Made by a program: the position numbers and the translations under genes
Part shown: positions 9,381 to 18,284 of the stretch, one piece after another
Layout of the letters: every line of letters begins with the position of its first letter
Numbering within the stretch: the first letter of the stretch is position 1
Notes under the pieces: model-generated
The model's input: only the letters and a program-made list of their open reading frames with translations
What the model was told of the DNA's origin: nothing
Databases searched by the model: none
From: Streptomyces sp. TSRI0107
GTDB lineage: Bacteria; Actinomycetota; Actinomycetes; Streptomycetales; Streptomycetaceae
Length of the DNA stretch: 64,000 nt
Assembly: GCF_001905845.1 (NCBI RefSeq)
Contig: NZ_LIVZ01000007.1
Span: 62,001 to 126,000 of the forward strand
Direction: 5' to 3'

Positions 9381-9591
9381 GTCCGCTTCACGTTTTCCGG
9401 CGCTCCCGGCCTCCGATTCGCTCACCCTCGGTCACCATGCGGTGTGCGCCCCCTTCGCACCCGGCCTCGCCGAACGTCCCTGCGGCACCCTACGGCGGGC
9501 ACCCGACCCGCGGGTACGATGCCCAATGTCGCAACTCCGGTCCGCTGCACAGCGGTTCGACCAGCGGGGGCACGGTTTGTGGGGGGACGTG

Positions 9592-11457
9592 ATGGACTTC
9601 GGCACGCAGGGCCCCGAGGCCCCGGCCGACCTCGCCTGGCTGCGAGGCGTGGACGCGTACACCATGGGCGCCTATCCGCAGGCGGAGGAGGAATTCCGGA
9701 CCGCGGTGCGGCTGGACCCCGGGATGGCCGACGGCTGGCTCGGGCTGCACGCGCTGCGCGTCGACACCACGACCGCGCTGCTGCGGATGTTCCGGCACCG
9801 TGACCGCTTCGGCGAGCAGCGCGCCCGGCACCGCCGCACCCTCAACTCCTGGTACTGGCTGGGCTGGTGGGTCCAGCCCGTGCTGGAGAGCCCCCGCGAT
9901 CTGCTGCTCGCGCACGCCTCGCACTGGCTGGACGGCCGCCACGTCCCGGAGCTGGACCGGGCCCTCGCCGGGCTGCCCCCGGTCGACGCCGACGCCCAGG
10001 TCCGTTTCCTGCACGCCTGCCGGGCCTATCTGGTCAAGGACTGGGAGCAGCTGGTCCGGCACACCGACCCGCTGCTCGACGATCCGCTGCTCGGGATCGA
10101 GGCCGGCCTGTTCGGCGGCATGGCCCGGGTCCGCCTGGAGATGTACGGCCAGGCCGAGCCGCTGCTGTCGGCCGCGCTGATGCGCTGCCGCAGCGAGCAG
10201 CCGCAGCGCAAGGAGCTGCGGTACTGGCTGGCGCGGGCGCACGAGGGCACCGGCCGCTCGGCGGCGGCGCTCCCCCTGTACCGGGCGGTGCACCGCGTGG
10301 ACCCCGCCTTCATGGACACCTCCGCGCGGCTCGCCGCGATCGCCGAGGGCGACGGGTACGACGACAGCACCGACCTCGCCTCGCTCCCCCTCGCCGGCCC
10401 GGGGTCCGACTACGCCGACGGCATGGAGGGTCTGGACCCGCTCTTCGGCATCGAGGACCGCAACCTGAAGCTGACCGAGCCCGGCCTGCCGCCCGCCGGT
10501 CCGCTGCCGTCGGAGAGCGACCCGGCGGTACGGGAGAAGGCGACCCTGTCGTCGCAGCCGCTGCCCGCCGGCCCCACCGACCCGGGATTACTCGAGGAAG
10601 CGCTCGCCGAGCTGGAGCGCATGGTGGGCCTGGAACCGGTGAAACGGCAGGTCAAGGCGTTGTCCGCCCAGCTGAACATGGCGCGGCTGCGAGCCGGTCA
10701 GGGCCTGCCGGTGCAGCCGCCGAAGCGCCACTTCGTCTTCTCCGGCCCGTCCGGCACCGGCAAGACCACGGTGGCGCGCATCCTGGGCCGGGTCTTCTAC
10801 GCGCTCGGCCTGCTCGGCGGCGACCATCTGGTGGAGGCGCAGCGGGCCGACCTGGTCGGCGAGTACCTGGGCCAGACGGCCGTGAAGGCCAACGAACTGA
10901 TCGACTCCGCGCTCGGCGGGGTGCTCTTCGTGGACGAGGCGTACTCGCTGTCCAACTCCGGCTACGGCAAGGGCGACGCCTACGGCGACGAGGCGCTCCA
11001 GGTGCTGCTGAAGCGGGCGGAGGACAACCGCGACCATCTGGTGGTGATCCTGGCCGGCTACCCCGAGGGCATGGACCGGCTGCTGGCCGCCAACCCCGGC
11101 CTGTCCTCGCGTTTCACGACGCGGGTCGACTTCCCCTCGTACCGGCCGCTGGAGCTCACCGCGATCGGCGAGGTACTGGCCGCGGAGAACGGCGACGCGT
11201 GGGACGAGGAGTCGCTGGACGAGCTGCGGTCGATCGCCGGGCACGTCGTCGACCAGGGCTGGATCGACGAGCTGGGCAACGGGCGGTTCCTGCGGACGCT
11301 GTACGAGAAGAGCTGCGCCTACCGCGATCTGCGGCTGTCGACGTACCCGGGGACGCTGTCCCGGGACGACCTGGCGACCCTGCGGCTGCCGGATCTGATG
11401 CAGGCCTACGGGGAAGTGCTGTCGGGCCGGGGCCCGCAGGATCCGTCAGCCATGTGA
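9592..11457 (+). CDS. CbxX/CfqX family AAA+ ATPase with N-terminal TPR-like region
   Basis: About 621 residues from ATG 9592 (binding site GGGGGGA; GTG 9589 and ATG 9526 are alternatives). Residues 15-250 are helical and TPR-like, starting with RGVDAYTMGAYPQAEEEFRT. The C-terminal AAA+ module has Walker A SGPSGTGKTT (about residue 384) and Walker B GVLFVDEAYSL, with the GNGRFLRTLYEKS sensor-2 region typical of the CbxX/CfqX (Spo0VK-like) family. Such proteins remodel partner proteins; in actinobacteria some relatives belong to type VII secretion, but no ESX gene is nearby. A rare TTA leucine codon at 10588-10590 makes translation potentially dependent on the bldA tRNA. Confidence 0.85.
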   Translation: MDFGTQGPEAPADLAWLRGVDAYTMGAYPQAEEEFRTAVRLDPGMADGWLGLHALRVDTTTALLRMFRHRDRFGEQRARHRRTLNSWYWLGWWVQPVLESPRDLLLAHASHWLDGRHVPELDRALAGLPPVDADAQVRFLHACRAYLVKDWEQLVRHTDPLLDDPLLGIEAGLFGGMARVRLEMYGQAEPLLSAALMRCRSEQPQRKELRYWLARAHEGTGRSAAALPLYRAVHRVDPAFMDTSARLAAIAEGDGYDDSTDLASLPLAGPGSDYADGMEGLDPLFGIEDRNLKLTEPGLPPAGPLPSESDPAVREKATLSSQPLPAGPTDPGLLEEALAELERMVGLEPVKRQVKALSAQLNMARLRAGQGLPVQPPKRHFVFSGPSGTGKTTVARILGRVFYALGLLGGDHLVEAQRADLVGEYLGQTAVKANELIDSALGGVLFVDEAYSLSNSGYGKGDAYGDEALQVLLKRAEDNRDHLVVILAGYPEGMDRLLAANPGLSSRFTTRVDFPSYRPLELTAIGEVLAAENGDAWDEESLDELRSIAGHVVDQGWIDELGNGRFLRTLYEKSCAYRDLRLSTYPGTLSRDDLATLRLPDLMQAYGEVLSGRGPQDPSAM

Positions 11458-11502
11458 CGGACCCCGCGGACCGGCCCGGGCGGCTCGGCCCGCCGGGGCG
11501 GG

Positions 11503-12588
11503 TCAGCTCGCCAGCGCCTGCTCGACCTCCTCACCCGAGCGGGGCTCGGACACGGAGGGCGGTCGGGTCTCCCGGTGCGCCGGGTCCCGCACCTCGCCGA
11601 CCAGCAGTTCCAGCACGTCCTCCAGCGCCACCAGCCCCAGCACCCGGCCGGAGGCGTCGGCCACCTGGGCGAGGTGGGTGGCGGCGCGGCGCATCACCGT
11701 CAGCGCGTCGTCGAGGGGCAGCTCGGGGCGAAGGGTCGTCATCGGGCGCCACAGCTGCTGCGGCACCGCACGGTCGGAGTCTTCCAGGTCGAGGACGTCC
11801 TTCACGTGCAGATAGCCCATGAAGGCGCCGCCGTCCGTGGCCACGGGGAAGCGGGAGTACCCGGTCCGCGCGGTCAGCTCGACGATCCGTCCCGGTGTGA
11901 CCGACGGGGGCACCGTCACCAGCGACTCCCGCTTCAGCAGGACGTCCGTCACCGGGCGGGAGCCCAGTTCCAGGGCGTCCTCCAGGCGTTCGGCCTCCTC
12001 GGGGTCGAGCAGTCCGGCCTGGCCGGAGTCCTCCACCAGCCGGTTGAGCTGTTCGCTGGTGAAGACGGCCTCCACCTCGTCCTTGGGCTCGACCCGGAAG
12101 AGCCGCAGCACGCCCTGGGCGCAGGCGCCGAGGGCTGCGGTGATCGGGCGGCACACCCGGGCGAACGCGACCAGTCCGGGGCTGAGCCACAGCGCGGCCT
12201 TCTCCGGCGCGGCCATCGCCAGGTTCTTCGGGACCATCTCGCCGATGACGAGGTGGAAGAAGACGACGGTGGCCAGGGCGATGACGTAGCCCAGCGGGTG
12301 GATCATCGCGTGCGGCAGGTGGATCCACTCGAAGACCGGCTCCAGCAGATGCGCGACCGTCGGCTCGGCGACCGCGCCCAGCGTCAGCGAGCAGACGGTG
12401 ATGCCGAACTGGGCGGCCGCCATCATCTGCGGCAGCCGCTCCAGGCCGTACAGCACCTGACGGGCGCGGGCGGTGCCGAGCGGTTCGATCTGGCTGCGGC
12501 GCACCGAGACCAGCGCGAACTCGGCACCGACGAAGAAGCCGTTGGCGAGCACGAGCAGCGCCGCGAACAGCAGTTGCAGGACGCTCAT
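11503..12588 (-). CDS. CNNM/CBS-domain membrane protein (hemolysin C/CorC family), second of pair
   Basis: A 361-residue membrane protein. A DUF21/CNNM transmembrane domain (residues 1-190, starting MSVLQLLFAALLVLANGFFVGAEFA without quotation beyond this) is followed by a tandem CBS domain pair (about 210-330) and a short polar tail. Family members are divalent-cation (Mg/Co) efflux or sensing proteins. It lacks the C-terminal CorC_HlyC FAD-like domain seen in some relatives. Its ATG at 12588 overlaps the stop of the upstream paralogue by 4 nt, so the two are translationally coupled and probably form a hetero-oligomer. Confidence 0.88.
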   Translation of the reverse strand: MSVLQLLFAALLVLANGFFVGAEFALVSVRRSQIEPLGTARARQVLYGLERLPQMMAAAQFGITVCSLTLGAVAEPTVAHLLEPVFEWIHLPHAMIHPLGYVIALATVVFFHLVIGEMVPKNLAMAAPEKAALWLSPGLVAFARVCRPITAALGACAQGVLRLFRVEPKDEVEAVFTSEQLNRLVEDSGQAGLLDPEEAERLEDALELGSRPVTDVLLKRESLVTVPPSVTPGRIVELTARTGYSRFPVATDGGAFMGYLHVKDVLDLEDSDRAVPQQLWRPMTTLRPELPLDDALTVMRRAATHLAQVADASGRVLGLVALEDVLELLVGEVRDPAHRETRPPSVSEPRSGEEVEQALAS

Positions 12589-13916
12589 CGGGCGGCCTCC
12601 ATCACGGGGGCCGTGCGCACCAGGCGGACCCGCTCCGCGCGGTAGTGGCCGACCTGGCGGACGGCGAGCCGCCAGCCGGGCAGTTCCGCGCGGTCGCCGA
12701 CGGCCGGGATCCGGCCGAGCAGGTCTGCGACGAGTCCGGCGACCGTCTCGTACGGTCCTTCGGGCACGTCGAGGCCTATCCGGGCCAGGGTGTCGACCCG
12801 GCAGCTGCCGTCGACGTCCCAGGCGGGCCTGCCGTCCTCGGGCGGGGCGGGGGCGAGTTCGGGTACGTCGTCGAGCACGTCGTCGTGCTCGTCGCGGACC
12901 TCGCCGACGATCTCCTCGACGATGTCCTCCAGGGTGACGACGCCGGCCGTGCCGCCGTACTCGTCGACGACGACCGCGATCGGCTGCTCGCTGCGCAGCC
13001 GGGCCAGCAGCGGCCGGACGGGCAGGGTCTCGGGGACGAGCAGGGCCGGCCTGGCGATCCGCGACACGGGGGTGCGCAGCCGTTCGTGGGCGGGGACCGC
13101 GAGGGCGTCCTTGAGGTGGACCATGCCGACGACCTCGTCGATCCGCTCCCGGTAGACGGGGAAGCGGGACAGGCCGGTGGCCCGGGTCAGGTTGACCACG
13201 TCCTCGGCGGTCGCCGACGACTGGAGCGCGCTGACCCTCACGCGCGGGGTCATCACATGCTGCGCGGTCAGCTCGCCCAGCGACAGGGTGCGGACGAAGA
13301 GGTCCGCGGTGTCCTGCTCCAGGGCGCCGGCCCGCGCCGAGTGCCGGGCCAGCGAGACGAGCTCGCCCGGGGTGCGGGCGGAGGCCAGCTCCTCGGCGGG
13401 TTCGAAGCCGATGGCGCGGACGAGGCGGTTGGCGACGCCGTTGAGCCCGGCGATCACCGGGCGGAACAGGCGGGCGAAGGCGTGCTGCGGGCCGGCGACG
13501 AAGCGCGCGACCTGCATCGGGCGGGACACCGCCCAGTTCTTGGGCACCAGCTCGCCGACGACCATCTGCACGGCGGAGGCGAGCAGCATGCCGACGACCA
13601 CGGCCACGCCGGACACCGCGGCCTCGGGGATGCCGACGGCCGTGAGCGGGCCGTCGAGCAGCCGGGCGAGGGCGGGTTCGGCGAGCATGCCGACGACCAG
13701 GGAGGTGATGGTGATGCCGAGCTGGGTGCCGGAGAGCTGGAAGGACAGCTCCTTGAGGGAGGCGACGACCCGAAGGGCCCGTCGGTCGCCCTCGGCGGCG
13801 GCCTTCTCGGCCTCCGGGCGCTCGACCGTCACCAGGCCGAACTCGGCCGCGACGAAGAAGCCGTTGGCGAGGATCAGCAGGAACGCGGCTGCGAGGAGCA
13901 GCAGGGGGGTGGTCAT
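12585..13916 (-). CDS. CNNM/CBS-domain membrane protein with transporter-associated domain, first of pair
   Basis: A 443-residue protein with the complete CNNM layout: transmembrane DUF21 domain (1-200; FFVAAEFGLV, GELVPKNWAV motifs), CBS pair (about 215-335, ending VVVDEYGGTAGVVTLEDI) and a C-terminal CorC_HlyC domain (350-430). It is likely a plasma-membrane cation transporter or regulator. First gene of a two-gene operon with the shorter paralogue. The 247-bp region upstream contains two hairpins but no recognisable Mg2+ or c-di-AMP riboswitch. Confidence 0.9.
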   Translation of the reverse strand: MTTPLLLLAAAFLLILANGFFVAAEFGLVTVERPEAEKAAAEGDRRALRVVASLKELSFQLSGTQLGITITSLVVGMLAEPALARLLDGPLTAVGIPEAAVSGVAVVVGMLLASAVQMVVGELVPKNWAVSRPMQVARFVAGPQHAFARLFRPVIAGLNGVANRLVRAIGFEPAEELASARTPGELVSLARHSARAGALEQDTADLFVRTLSLGELTAQHVMTPRVRVSALQSSATAEDVVNLTRATGLSRFPVYRERIDEVVGMVHLKDALAVPAHERLRTPVSRIARPALLVPETLPVRPLLARLRSEQPIAVVVDEYGGTAGVVTLEDIVEEIVGEVRDEHDDVLDDVPELAPAPPEDGRPAWDVDGSCRVDTLARIGLDVPEGPYETVAGLVADLLGRIPAVGDRAELPGWRLAVRQVGHYRAERVRLVRTAPVMEAAR

Positions 13917-14044
13917 GATGCCGCCGCCTCCGCACGGACGCGGACCTCGTGGAGTCGGTCCGCGCTATGTCGGCAGGGGGCGGCGCAGGTACTACAGGAC
14001 GATCCGTCCATCGCCGGAGAGGGTCACTCCTCGGGTAGCAGGAG

Positions 14045-14101
14045 CCCCTGTGCGCCGGGCGGCACGACAGGGGCGGAGGCTCATCGGAAAACGCCTCCGC
14101 C
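14045..14101 (-). terminator. Double hairpin after the PH-domain gene
   Basis: Two adjoining stems: GGCGGAGGC/GCCTCCGCC (14072-14101) and CCCCTGT/ACAGGGG with inner pairing (14045-14073). They lie between the PH-domain gene and the CNNM operon on the minus strand and probably end the long rib-his transcript. Confidence 0.65.
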
Positions 14102-14163
14102 TCACAGATTAATCAAGACAGGGGCCGGTGCGGCAGGGTGAGCACCCCCGAACCGCCCCCGAG

Positions 14164-14616
14164 TCAGCCCCGATGTTCCCCGGTACGGGCCTCCACCAGG
14201 GCCCTCAGGGTGCGGGTCTGGGCGATGGCCTGCTCCTTGGCGATGCCCGGCTGGATGCCGATGGCGGGCAGGCTGGTGCCGTCGCTGAGGTCGAGGAACA
14301 CCCAGGGGTCGCCGACCCGCAGGTTCACCTGGACGATCTCGGCCCACTCCAGACGGCGGACACTGCCGAAGTTGACGATCGTCACACCGGATTCCTCGGC
14401 GACGACCTTGGGTCGTGCCAGTCGCAGCAGCACCCAGGCCAGCAGGGCGGCGGTGAAGACGAAGCTCAGCTTCTCGGCCGGGCTGAGCCGGTCCAGGAGC
14501 AGTGCGACCAGCGACACGGTCACGAAGATCGCGCCGGCCGCGGTGAGCAGGACGGCCCGGGTGCGGGTCGGCCGGAAGGTGACGGGGAGGTCGGGCAGGG
14601 GTGCCGGTGCCGACAT
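14164..14616 (-). CDS. PH domain-containing membrane protein
   Basis: 150 residues. Two hydrophobic helices (about residues 21-41 and 50-66) are followed by a small beta-rich bacterial PH-like domain (RPKVVAEESGVTIVNFGSVR onward). It is the last gene of the minus-strand rib-his run, 16 bp after hisG, so co-transcription is likely although no metabolic link is known. Conserved at this position in Streptomyces as far as I recall. Confidence 0.78.
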   Translation of the reverse strand: MSAPAPLPDLPVTFRPTRTRAVLLTAAGAIFVTVSLVALLLDRLSPAEKLSFVFTAALLAWVLLRLARPKVVAEESGVTIVNFGSVRRLEWAEIVQVNLRVGDPWVFLDLSDGTSLPAIGIQPGIAKEQAIAQTRTLRALVEARTGEHRG

Positions 14617-14632
14617 CGTGCGCAGCCCCTTC

Positions 14633-15481
14633 TCAGAGCCGGCAGGCGTGGATGGCGGTCGTCAGGATGGCCCGCGCCCCGATGGAGTACAGGTCGTCCA
14701 TGATCCGCTGCGCGTCCTTGGCGGGCACCATCGCGCGGACGGCGACCCAGCCCTCGTTGTGCAGCGGCGAGATGGTGGGCGATTCCAGGCCCGGGGTGAG
14801 GGCGACGGCCTTCTCCAGCTGCTCGACCCGGCAGTCGTAGTCCATCATCACGTAGGTGCGGGCGACCAGGACGCCCTGGAGGCGGCGCAGGAACTGCTGC
14901 ACCTTCTCCTCCTCGGCGTCGGCGCCGACCCGGCGGACGACGACGGCCTCGGACTTCATGATCGGCTCGCCGATGACCTCCAGGCCGGCGTTGCGCAGCG
15001 AGGTGCCGGTCTCGACGACGTCCGCGATGACCTCGGCCACGCCGAGTTCGATGGCGGTCTCGACGGCGCCGTCGAGGTGGACGACCGAGGCGTCGATGCC
15101 GTTGTCGGCGAGGTGCTTGGCGACGATCCCCTCGTAGGAGGTGGCGACCGTCATACCGCTGAGGTCCGCGACGCCGTTCGCCGTGCCCGGCTTGGTGGCG
15201 TAGCGGAAGGTGGAGCGGGCGAAGCCGAGCGGCAGGATCTCCTCGGCGCTGGCGCCGGAGTCGATCAGCAGGTCGCGGCCGGTGATGCCGATGTCGAGGC
15301 GGCCGGAGGAGACGTAGATCGCGATGTCGCGGGGGCGGAGGTAGAAGAACTCGACCTCGTTCTCCGGGTCGACGATCCGCAGTTCCTTGGACTCGCGGCG
15401 CTGCTGGTAGCCGGCCTCATGCAGCATCTCCGCCGCAGGGCCGGAGAGTGAACCCTTGTTGGGAACGGCGATGCGCAGCAT
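14633..15481 (-). CDS. hisG: ATP phosphoribosyltransferase, long form
   Basis: 282 residues. It catalyses the first step of histidine synthesis, joining ATP and PRPP to phosphoribosyl-ATP. MLRIAVPNKGSL at the N-terminus and the PRPP-binding stretch around VIADVVETGTSLR are diagnostic. The C-terminal 75 residues form the HisG regulatory domain (feedback by histidine), so this is the homohexameric long form, which needs no HisZ. It lies 50 bp after hisE. The other his genes are not in this window. Confidence 0.96.
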   Translation of the reverse strand: MLRIAVPNKGSLSGPAAEMLHEAGYQQRRESKELRIVDPENEVEFFYLRPRDIAIYVSSGRLDIGITGRDLLIDSGASAEEILPLGFARSTFRYATKPGTANGVADLSGMTVATSYEGIVAKHLADNGIDASVVHLDGAVETAIELGVAEVIADVVETGTSLRNAGLEVIGEPIMKSEAVVVRRVGADAEEEKVQQFLRRLQGVLVARTYVMMDYDCRVEQLEKAVALTPGLESPTISPLHNEGWVAVRAMVPAKDAQRIMDDLYSIGARAILTTAIHACRL

Positions 15482-15531
15482 GAGGTCGGCTTCCTTTGCG
15501 TGGGGTGTGGCGGGGACTGTGCGGGATGTGC

Positions 15532-15804
15532 TTACAGGTGGGCGTAGACGTCGTCGAGGGAGATCCCCCGGGCGACCATCATCACCTGGACGTGGTACAG
15601 CAGCTGCGAGATCTCCTCGGCGGCCGCCTCCTTGCCCTCGTACTCGGCGGCCATCCAGACCTCGGCGGCCTCCTCGACGACCTTCTTGCCGATGGCATGG
15701 ACGCCCTTGCCGACCAGCTCTGCGGTGCGGGAAGTGGCGGGGTCGCCGTGGGCGGCCTTCTGCTGGAGCTCGGTGAAGAGCTCCTCGAACGTCTTCTTGG
15801 ACAT
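15532..15804 (-). CDS. hisE: Phosphoribosyl-ATP diphosphatase
   Basis: 90 residues, a stand-alone HisE (MazG-like fold) that hydrolyses phosphoribosyl-ATP to the AMP form, the second step of histidine synthesis. The metal-binding EEAAEVWMA helix (residues 44-52) and the SQLLYHVQVMM helix are conserved. It is placed between ribH (34-bp gap) and hisG (50-bp gap). Confidence 0.95.
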   Translation of the reverse strand: MSKKTFEELFTELQQKAAHGDPATSRTAELVGKGVHAIGKKVVEEAAEVWMAAEYEGKEAAAEEISQLLYHVQVMMVARGISLDDVYAHL

Positions 15805-15838
15805 GGTGGTCCTAACCCTACGCGCTGACCGGCACCCC

Positions 15839-16324
15839 TCAGCGCCAGGGTTCGGATACTGAACGCAGGGTCGCCGCCGTGGCGACCGCCGCGGTCACCG
15901 CCTCGTGTCCCTTGTCCTCGTTGGAGCCCTCCAGCCCGGCCCGGTCCAGGGCCTGCTCCTCGGTGTCGCAGGTGAGCACGCCGAAGCCGACGGGGACACC
16001 GGTGTCGACGGAGACCTGGGTGAGGCCCTGGGTGACGCCCTGGCACACGTAGTCGAAGTGCGGGGTGCCGCCGCGGATGACGACGCCGAGGGCGACGATC
16101 GCGTCGTAGCCGCGGCCGGCGAGCACCTTGGCGACGACCGGGAGCTCCCAGCTGCCGGGGACCCGCAGCAGGGTCGGCTCGTCGATGCCCAGGTCGTGCA
16201 GGGCGCGCAGCGCGCCGTCCACCAGTCCGTCCATCACCTTCTCGTGCCACTGCGCCGCGATGACGGCGACCCGCAGGTCACCCACATTGCGTACGGACAG
16301 CTCCGGTGCGCCCTTGCCGCTCAC
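15839..16324 (-). CDS. ribH: 6,7-dimethyl-8-ribityllumazine synthase
   Basis: 161 residues. It condenses 5-amino-6-ribitylaminouracil with dihydroxybutanone phosphate to lumazine, the penultimate step to riboflavin. Visible hallmarks: AAQWHEKVMDGLVDGA, VPGSWELP and the GVVIRGGTPHFDYV active-site stretch with its His. GTG 16324 is preceded by GAGGAGAGG. Icosahedral or pentameric assembly is typical of the family. Confidence 0.96.
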   Translation of the reverse strand: MSGKGAPELSVRNVGDLRVAVIAAQWHEKVMDGLVDGALRALHDLGIDEPTLLRVPGSWELPVVAKVLAGRGYDAIVALGVVIRGGTPHFDYVCQGVTQGLTQVSVDTGVPVGFGVLTCDTEEQALDRAGLEGSNEDKGHEAVTAAVATAATLRSVSEPWR

Positions 16325-16359
16325 GTTCTCGCCTCTCCTCGGTGTCGTTCGGGTTCGTT

Positions 16360-17646
16360 CTACTGGTTGCCGCAGGTGGTCGCGGGAGCGTCCAGCCAGG
16401 GCAGGTCGTGGCCCATCCGGTCCCGCTTGGTGCGCAGGTAGCGGAGGTTGTGCTCGCCCGCGGTCACGGGCATCGGCTCGCGCTCGGTGACCTCGATGCC
16501 GTGCCGGACGAGCGCGTCGGCCTTCTCGGGGTTGTTGGTCATCAGACGGACGCTGCGCACGCCGAGGTCCTCGAGGATCTGGGCGCCGGCCCCGTAGTCG
16601 CGGGCGTCGGCGGGCAGGCCCAGCTCCAGGTTGGCGTCGAGGGTGTCGTGGCCGCGTTCCTGGAGTTCGTAGGCGCGCAGCTTGGACAGCAGGCCGATGC
16701 CGCGGCCCTCGTGTCCGCGCAGGTAGACGACCACGCCCCGGCCGGCGGCCTGGATGCGCTCCAGGGAGGCCTCCAGCTGGGGGCCGCAGTCGCAGCGCAG
16801 GGAGTGGAAGACGTCGCCGGTGAGGCATTCGGAGTGCATGCGGACCAGGACGTCCTCGCCGTCGCCCAGCTCGCCGTGGACGAGGGCGACGTGCTCGACG
16901 CCGTCGACGGTGGAGCGGTAGCCGTACGCCGTGAAGGTGCCGTGCCGGGTCGGCAGGTGGACCTCGGCCTCGCGGCGGACGGTGGGCTCGGCGCTGCGGC
17001 GGTAGGCGATCAGGTCCTCGATGGAGATGATCGTCAGGCCGTGCTTGCGGGCGAACGGGATCAGTTCGGGCAGCCGCAGCATGCTGCCGTCCTCGCCGGC
17101 GATCTCGACGATGGCGCCGGCCGGGCGCAGGCCCGCGAGCCGGGCGAGGTCGACGGCGGCCTCGGTGTGGCCGTTGCGCGCGAGCACGCCGCCGGGCTTG
17201 GCGCGGAGCGGGAAGATGTGGCCCGGGCGGACGAAGTCGTCGGCCTGGGCGGCGCCGCTCGCCAGCAGCTGGAGGGTGGTGGCGCGGTCGGAGGCGGAGA
17301 TGCCGGTGGTCACGCCGTGCGCGCCGGAGGCGTCGACGGAGATGGTGAACGCGGTCTTCATCGACTCGGTGTTGTCCGCGACCATCTGCGGGAGCTGGAG
17401 CCGCTCCAGTTCGTCGCCCTCCATGGGGGCGCAGATCAGACCGCGGCACTCGCTCATCATGAAGGCGACGATCTCGGGGGTGGCCTTCTCGGCGGCGATG
17501 ACGAGGTCGCCCTCGTTCTCGCGGTCCTCGTCGTCGACGACCACGACCGGGCGGCCGGCCGCGATGTCGGCGATGGCCTGTTCGATCGGGTCGAGGGCGT
17601 AGTCCTCGATGCCGTCGGTGCTGTACAGCAGAGGTGCCGTGGTCAT
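16360..17646 (-). CDS. ribAB: Bifunctional 3,4-dihydroxy-2-butanone-4-phosphate synthase / GTP cyclohydrolase II
   Basis: 428 residues. The N-terminal half (1-210) is the RibB-type synthase, with DDEDRENEGDL and the RPGHIFPL active-site loop; the C-terminal half (215-420) is GTP cyclohydrolase II, with the zinc ligands of CLTGDVFHSLRCDC and the RGHEGRGIGL motif. It opens both branches of riboflavin synthesis. The ATG at 17646 overlaps the upstream ribM stop by 4 nt. The last five residues (TTCGN, Q) form a short tail of no known role. Confidence 0.96.
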   Translation of the reverse strand: MTTAPLLYSTDGIEDYALDPIEQAIADIAAGRPVVVVDDEDRENEGDLVIAAEKATPEIVAFMMSECRGLICAPMEGDELERLQLPQMVADNTESMKTAFTISVDASGAHGVTTGISASDRATTLQLLASGAAQADDFVRPGHIFPLRAKPGGVLARNGHTEAAVDLARLAGLRPAGAIVEIAGEDGSMLRLPELIPFARKHGLTIISIEDLIAYRRSAEPTVRREAEVHLPTRHGTFTAYGYRSTVDGVEHVALVHGELGDGEDVLVRMHSECLTGDVFHSLRCDCGPQLEASLERIQAAGRGVVVYLRGHEGRGIGLLSKLRAYELQERGHDTLDANLELGLPADARDYGAGAQILEDLGVRSVRLMTNNPEKADALVRHGIEVTEREPMPVTAGEHNLRYLRTKRDRMGHDLPWLDAPATTCGNQ

Positions 17647-18284
17647 GCCGGGGCTCCTTCCAGGACGGGCTGCCCGGCCCGGCGGGACCGCCGCCACCAG
17701 TCGCGCATGCCCCACAGGACGAGTGCGCCGTAGATGACGTAGACGAAGCCGGAGAAGGCGTAGCCGTTGGCGAAGTTGAGGGGAACGCCGACCAGGTCGA
17801 CGAGCAGCCAGGCGAACCAGAACTCGACCATGCCGCGCGCCTGCGCGTACATGGCGACGATGGTGCCGACGAAGATGTAGGCGTCCGGCCAGGGGTCCCA
17901 GGACAGGCTGGGGTAGGCCGTGAAGAGCAGGGCGACCGCGACGGTGCCGAGGGCGGCGGCGGCCGCCATCGCGCCGCGCTCGCGCCAGGTGGCGAACCGG
18001 ACGGAGACGCGGCCGTCCTCGGTCCGGCTGCGCCCGCGGCTCCACTGCCACCAGCCGTACAGCGCGACGGCCATGACGACGGCCTGCTTGCCGGCGCTGC
18101 CGGTCAGGTGGCCGAAGAAGGCGCCGAAGAGGACGAGGCCGGAGAGGAACTGCACCGGCCAGGTCCACAGGGAGCGCCGCCAGCCGAGGGCGAGGGTGAT
18201 GAGGCCGAGGATGTTGCCCACCATGTCGGACCAGATGATGTGCTGGCCGAAGAGGGTGAACGCCTCGGAGTTGAGCCAGTTCAC
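17643..18284 (-). CDS. ribM: RibM/PnuC-type riboflavin transporter
   Basis: 213 residues with about seven hydrophobic helices and the PnuC-family signatures WPWKLP-like region (WPVQFLSGLVLFGAFF) and the W-rich YGWWQW helix. PnuC proteins carry vitamins by facilitated diffusion; those located in riboswitch-controlled rib operons of actinobacteria (RibM) carry riboflavin. The GTG start at 18284 overlaps the ribE stop, and its own stop overlaps the ribAB start, both by 4 nt, so it is tightly coupled to the operon. Roseoflavin or FMN import is possible in relatives. Confidence 0.9.
   Translation of the reverse strand: MNWLNSEAFTLFGQHIIWSDMVGNILGLITLALGWRRSLWTWPVQFLSGLVLFGAFFGHLTGSAGKQAVVMAVALYGWWQWSRGRSRTEDGRVSVRFATWRERGAMAAAAALGTVAVALLFTAYPSLSWDPWPDAYIFVGTIVAMYAQARGMVEFWFAWLLVDLVGVPLNFANGYAFSGFVYVIYGALVLWGMRDWWRRSRRAGQPVLEGAPA

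Noticed and set aside
9361..9591. Extended N-terminus of the AAA+ protein from 9361
   Set aside because: The region overlaps the terminator of the small RNA, lacks a binding site and its translation does not look like a protein domain.
13917..14163. Mg2+ or c-di-AMP riboswitch before the CNNM/CBS operon
   Set aside because: Only two terminator-like hairpins are visible; no M-box or ydaO conserved blocks.
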